7,344 nt of DNA from assembly GCA_020052135.1 (NCBI GenBank), contig JAGVPS010000014.1, positions 1 to 7,344 of the forward strand, in the 5' to 3' direction. Below are positions 5,708-7,344 of the stretch, piece by piece. Every line of letters begins with the position of its first letter. Positions within the stretch are counted from its first letter, which is position 1. The notes under the pieces are model-generated. The model did not search any database and had not been told where the DNA came from. It saw only the letters and a list, made by a program, of their open reading frames with translations. The DNA comes from Minisyncoccota bacterium (GTDB lineage: Bacteria; Patescibacteriota; Minisyncoccia; UBA6257; 1-14-0-10-40-38). Both the position numbers and the translations under genes were made by a program.

Positions 5708-5997
5708 CAAGCGGCCTCTAACTTGTAAACTTGCATCGGTTTTGAGTCGTCATCGGGCCAAACGACGCCGTACCCTCGTTCTTTCCACCACGCCTCTGCA
5801 AATGGGGTTACGTATCTGCCCCATCGAGCAATGCGTTGGTGTACCTGTGCACGTTCCTCTGGACGCATTACTTCGTACACATTCTTTGAGGTCACCCGAT
5901 CTTTGGAAAGCCATCCTGCTTTCAGTTTGTCGATGTACGCTCTGTATTCCTCGTCCAGGGCGACAAACTCGTTCTGTGCGGACACACTCGGATTCAT
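5707..5997 (-). CDS. Uncharacterised protein, 96 aa
   Basis: I do not recognise this protein. It is soluble, with no signal peptide or membrane segment. Residues about 8-60 are charged and helix-prone (DEEYRAYIDKLKAGW, then MRPEERAQVHQRIARWGRY). The C-terminal part is rich in Trp and Tyr (AEAWWKERGYGVVWPDDD). It is probably real for three reasons: the ATG at 5997 has a good Shine-Dalgarno (GGGAGA, 6003-6008) at correct spacing, a clear terminator follows the stop, and the composition is protein-like throughout. It is a single-gene unit, divergent from the lipoprotein gene to its right. A possible weak promoter (TTGACT about 50 nt upstream of the start codon, poor -10) lies before it. No function can be proposed. 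Confidence 0.75.
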   Translation of the reverse strand: MNPSVSAQNEFVALDEEYRAYIDKLKAGWLSKDRVTSKNVYEVMRPEERAQVHQRIARWGRYVTPFAEAWWKERGYGVVWPDDDSKPMQVYKLEAA

Positions 5998-6140
5998 TTT
6001 TATCTCCCGATTGAACTGTCTGACTTCAGGCTACTCTTTTGCATCTAACAAGTCAAAAGTTCTAACGTCCTACTCGGGGTAGTAAGTAAAATGGCTCAAA
6101 CAAATGCTAAAACTTTTTGCTCCGCGGGTAGGATTCTCTA

Positions 6141-6156
6141 CCTGTCGGTAGACAGG
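6141..6156. repeat. Small hairpin CCTGTC-GGTA-GACAGG
   Basis: A 6-bp perfect stem with a 4-nt loop in the 278-nt intergenic region (5998-6275) between two divergent genes. Short CCTGTC/GACAGG palindromes of this type are often dispersed intergenic repeats, but only one copy is visible here. No T-run follows in either direction. Confidence 0.4.
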
Positions 6157-6203
6157 AATATAGTTTTCATAACCAATTGAAATTTAAGCACTTCAGGAGG
6201 CGA

Positions 6204-6236
6204 ATGTCAATGGAATTATGCACACCCTTCAATTAA
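6204..6236 (+). CDS. Possible 10-codon leader peptide
   Basis: A perfect AGGAGG (6195-6200) precedes ATG 6204 by 3 nt and a second in-frame ATG at 6210 by 9 nt. The frame reads MSMELCTPFN and stops at 6234-6236. The lipoprotein gene starts 39 nt later. It could be a leader peptide, the start of a decayed gene, or chance. Confidence 0.25.
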   Translation: MSMELCTPFN

Positions 6237-6275
6237 TTAGTGAAAAAATTGTTTGTAGAATAAGTGAGGTGAAAT

Positions 6276-6683
6276 GTGAGAATGATAGCGATTTCGGCCT
6301 TATTAATGATAGGATTTTTCGGATGTACATATGTATCTCAAAATGTTTATGACCAAAATTTAAATGGCATTACCTTGCAAATGAGCAAAGATGAGGTCAT
6401 GGAAAAAATAGGTAAACCGCCAGAGGTAAAAACAGAGGTAATCCAAGGTAAAGAATACGAAGTGTGGAGATATCCTGTCAAGGATTTAATGTCCGGGAAA
6501 TTTAACCCTCCGTATTTATCGTATTTAGAAGTTAGATTTCTGGAAGGAAAAGTTACCCAATGGAAGAATGCCAAAATTTATGCACAGCCAGATTATAAAT
6601 TACAGCAACCGGTTCCCGAAGGAGAAGTAAAGACATTCGAGTTTTTTAAAGATAAAAATGCGACTTGGATTATTATGGAATGA
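6276..6683 (+). CDS. BamE/SmpA-like lipoprotein, 135 aa
   Basis: The N-terminus is a short lipoprotein signal: a hydrophobic stretch (IAISALLMIGFFG) ends at Cys17, an imperfect but plausible lipobox (GFFGC). The following domain (about 30-90) has the pattern GITLQMSKDEVMEKIGKP, then a GKEYEVWRYP strand and VRFLEGKVTQW. This is the order seen in SmpA/BamE-like small outer-membrane lipoproteins, where a G-x-T-x-x-E/D-V helix precedes a G-K/x-P turn and a W-x-Y strand. BamE itself is an accessory of the beta-barrel assembly machine; this is a distant relative, so the role here is unknown. Start is GTG 6276 or ATG 6282; AGGTG (6267-6271) fits between them. The DUF6804-like gene follows 9 nt later. 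Its presence argues for an outer membrane. Confidence 0.78.
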   Translation: MRMIAISALLMIGFFGCTYVSQNVYDQNLNGITLQMSKDEVMEKIGKPPEVKTEVIQGKEYEVWRYPVKDLMSGKFNPPYLSYLEVRFLEGKVTQWKNAKIYAQPDYKLQQPVPEGEVKTFEFFKDKNATWIIME

Positions 6684-6692
6684 AGTATTTTC

Positions 6693-7053
6693 ATGGAAAT
6701 TAAAATCAATAAAATTCCTATAATTGTTTCAATGGTGATGCTCCTATTTGCTATTTCTTCAATTTTCCCATCTGGCTATTATGTCTTGCTGCGTTTTGTA
6801 GCCTGCGCAGCAGCTATTTTATGTGCCCTATATATCTAAAAAACTAAATATAAAAAGCTGGATGAGGATTATGGTAGTCATTGCCGTATTGTTTAATCCC
6901 TTGCTGCCGATGCAGTTAGGTAAATTGGATTGGGTTTTTGTTAATCTTATTGTGATCTGTTTATTCATAACGAGTTTAATCAAGATTAACAAAAAAGAGC
7001 CAAACTTTAATATCAAATTGGTAAGAGTGATATTAAGGATACTTTTTTTGTGA
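6693..7053 (+). pseudogene. DUF6804-like membrane protein gene split by a frameshift
   Basis: Two adjacent frames together make one small membrane protein. The first (ATG 6693 to TAA 6837-6839, 48 aa) has two hydrophobic helices and the segment GYYVLLRFVACAAAI. The second frame, open from at least 6823 (GTG) to 7053, carries WMRIMVVIAVLFNPLLPMQL and DWVFVNLIVICLFI. YYxLLRxVxC followed by the iAVLFNPiiPihL pattern is the hallmark of DUF6804 proteins, of about 100 aa with four membrane helices. The frames must switch between about 6823 and 6837. Removing one base there, for example T6837, restores a single frame reading IKKLNIKS. This could be a true mutation, an assembly error, or, less likely, programmed frameshifting. 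It directly follows the lipoprotein gene and is probably in the same transcript. Its function is unknown. Confidence 0.75.
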
Positions 7054-7138
7054 TTATTGTTTCCATGGCTTCATATCGTTATTTTTTAAAAGAAAGATTT
7101 GTGAGATAAAGTGAATAAAAAGAGGATTTGATGCATTC

Positions 7139-7189
7139 GGCGGCGCCAAGCCATACCATACTATTTATGATGGAGATGTAAGCGCCGCC
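7139..7189. repeat. GC-rich hairpin GGCGGCGC...GCGCCGCC
   Basis: A perfect 8-bp stem (7139-7146 with 7182-7189) encloses a 35-nt AT-richer interior in which CATA and TATG can form a short second stem. It lies 85 nt after the membrane-protein stop. There is no T-run on either strand, so it is a poor intrinsic terminator; it may be a dispersed intergenic repeat. Confidence 0.55.
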
Positions 7190-7197
7190 TCAGTATT

Positions 7198-7259
7198 CCT
7201 TCGATATTGTTCAGGATGCTTCGAAGGATGCTGAGCATGTTGAAGCGCAACCCTGAGCA
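7198..7259. repeat. Degenerate intergenic palindromic repeat (CTTCGA...GCTCAG type)
   Basis: CTTCGATATTGTTCAG and the inverse-like CTGAGCATGTTGAAG flank GATG-CTTCGAAGGATG, which has the perfect palindrome CTTCGAAG at its centre; a further CCCTGAGC follows. The composition matches the widespread 'CTTCGACA-TGCTCAG' class of short intergenic repeats known from many bacterial genomes. The arms have drifted from each other. Confidence 0.6.
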
Positions 7260-7314
7260 AATTCCAGTCTTTAGCCCGGGGTGCGTCGGATGGGTTGATT
7301 AATTTTTGCAACCC

Positions 7315-7344
7315 TTGACTTGAAATGTTTAAGAAACATATAAT
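7315..7344 (+). promoter_or_regulatory. Outward sigma70-type promoter at the window edge
   Basis: TTGACT (7315-7320) and a perfect TATAAT (7339-7344) are 18 bp apart, the same layout as the fic operon promoter at 2984-3013. It should drive a gene just beyond the right edge. A GGGTTG/CAACCC stem (7292-7297 with 7309-7314) abuts the -35 and might be an operator. Confidence 0.75.

Noticed and set aside
7292..7314. GGGTTG/CAACCC hairpin as a terminator
   Set aside because: The stem is only 6 bp, no T-run follows it on the + strand, and it directly adjoins a promoter -35, so a regulatory or chance role is more likely.
1..7344. CRISPR arrays, tRNA or rRNA genes
   Set aside because: No regularly spaced repeats, cloverleaf with CCA-proximal stem, or conserved rRNA segments were seen on either strand by eye.

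Overview
The window reads like accessory DNA from an uncultivated bacterium. It is moderately AT-rich, has near-consensus sigma70-type promoters (TTGACT/TTGACA with TATAAT/TATACT), and carries a tightly packed leftward gene set of restriction, nuclease and Fic proteins. A BamE/SmpA-like lipoprotein on the right suggests an envelope with an outer membrane. The overall look is compatible with Omnitrophota-like or candidate-phylum bacteria, but the sequence alone cannot fix the taxon.

Positions 1-3021 hold one leftward operon. A TTGACT-18-TATAAT promoter (2984-3013) and a 16-bp stem-loop in the leader (2922-2967) precede a class II Fic protein with a C-terminal winged helix. Next come a GIY-YIG nuclease, a small zinc-ribbon protein, full-length RadC, a PD-(D/E)XK-like nuclease, and the N-terminus of a protein resembling a type I restriction R subunit that runs off the window. 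Junctions are 1-18 nt gaps or an ATGA overlap, so the genes are probably co-transcribed and partly translationally coupled. The core ACCCTGCACC occurs four times as two inverted pairs, one in the fic leader and one bracketing the GIY-YIG gene.

Positions 3022-4296 hold a complete insertion sequence of about 1.27 kb. It has imperfect terminal inverted repeats, an extra subterminal copy at the left end, and a DD(35)E transposase interrupted by a UAG directly after the catalytic Glu. Its right end truncates a second radC, and no target duplication is visible.

Positions 4297-5527 hold a second leftward module: a different Fic protein with its own C-terminal helix-turn-helix-like region, followed 4 nt later by the radC remnant. 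Its promoter would give a virtually leaderless mRNA and is surrounded by three copies of CTTTTTCACG or its complement, which look like operator sites.

Positions 5660-5997 hold a 96-aa uncharacterised gene with its own terminator. From 6276 rightward there is a BamE-like lipoprotein gene, then a DUF6804-like membrane protein split by a frameshift. The right edge has hairpins, an intergenic palindromic repeat, and an outward promoter ending exactly at the window edge.

The most promising signals are the ACCCTGCACC inverted pairs tied to the fic leader and the GIY-YIG gene, the putative autoregulatory circuit of the second fic, and the Fic/RadC/nuclease/restriction operon as a candidate defence cluster.
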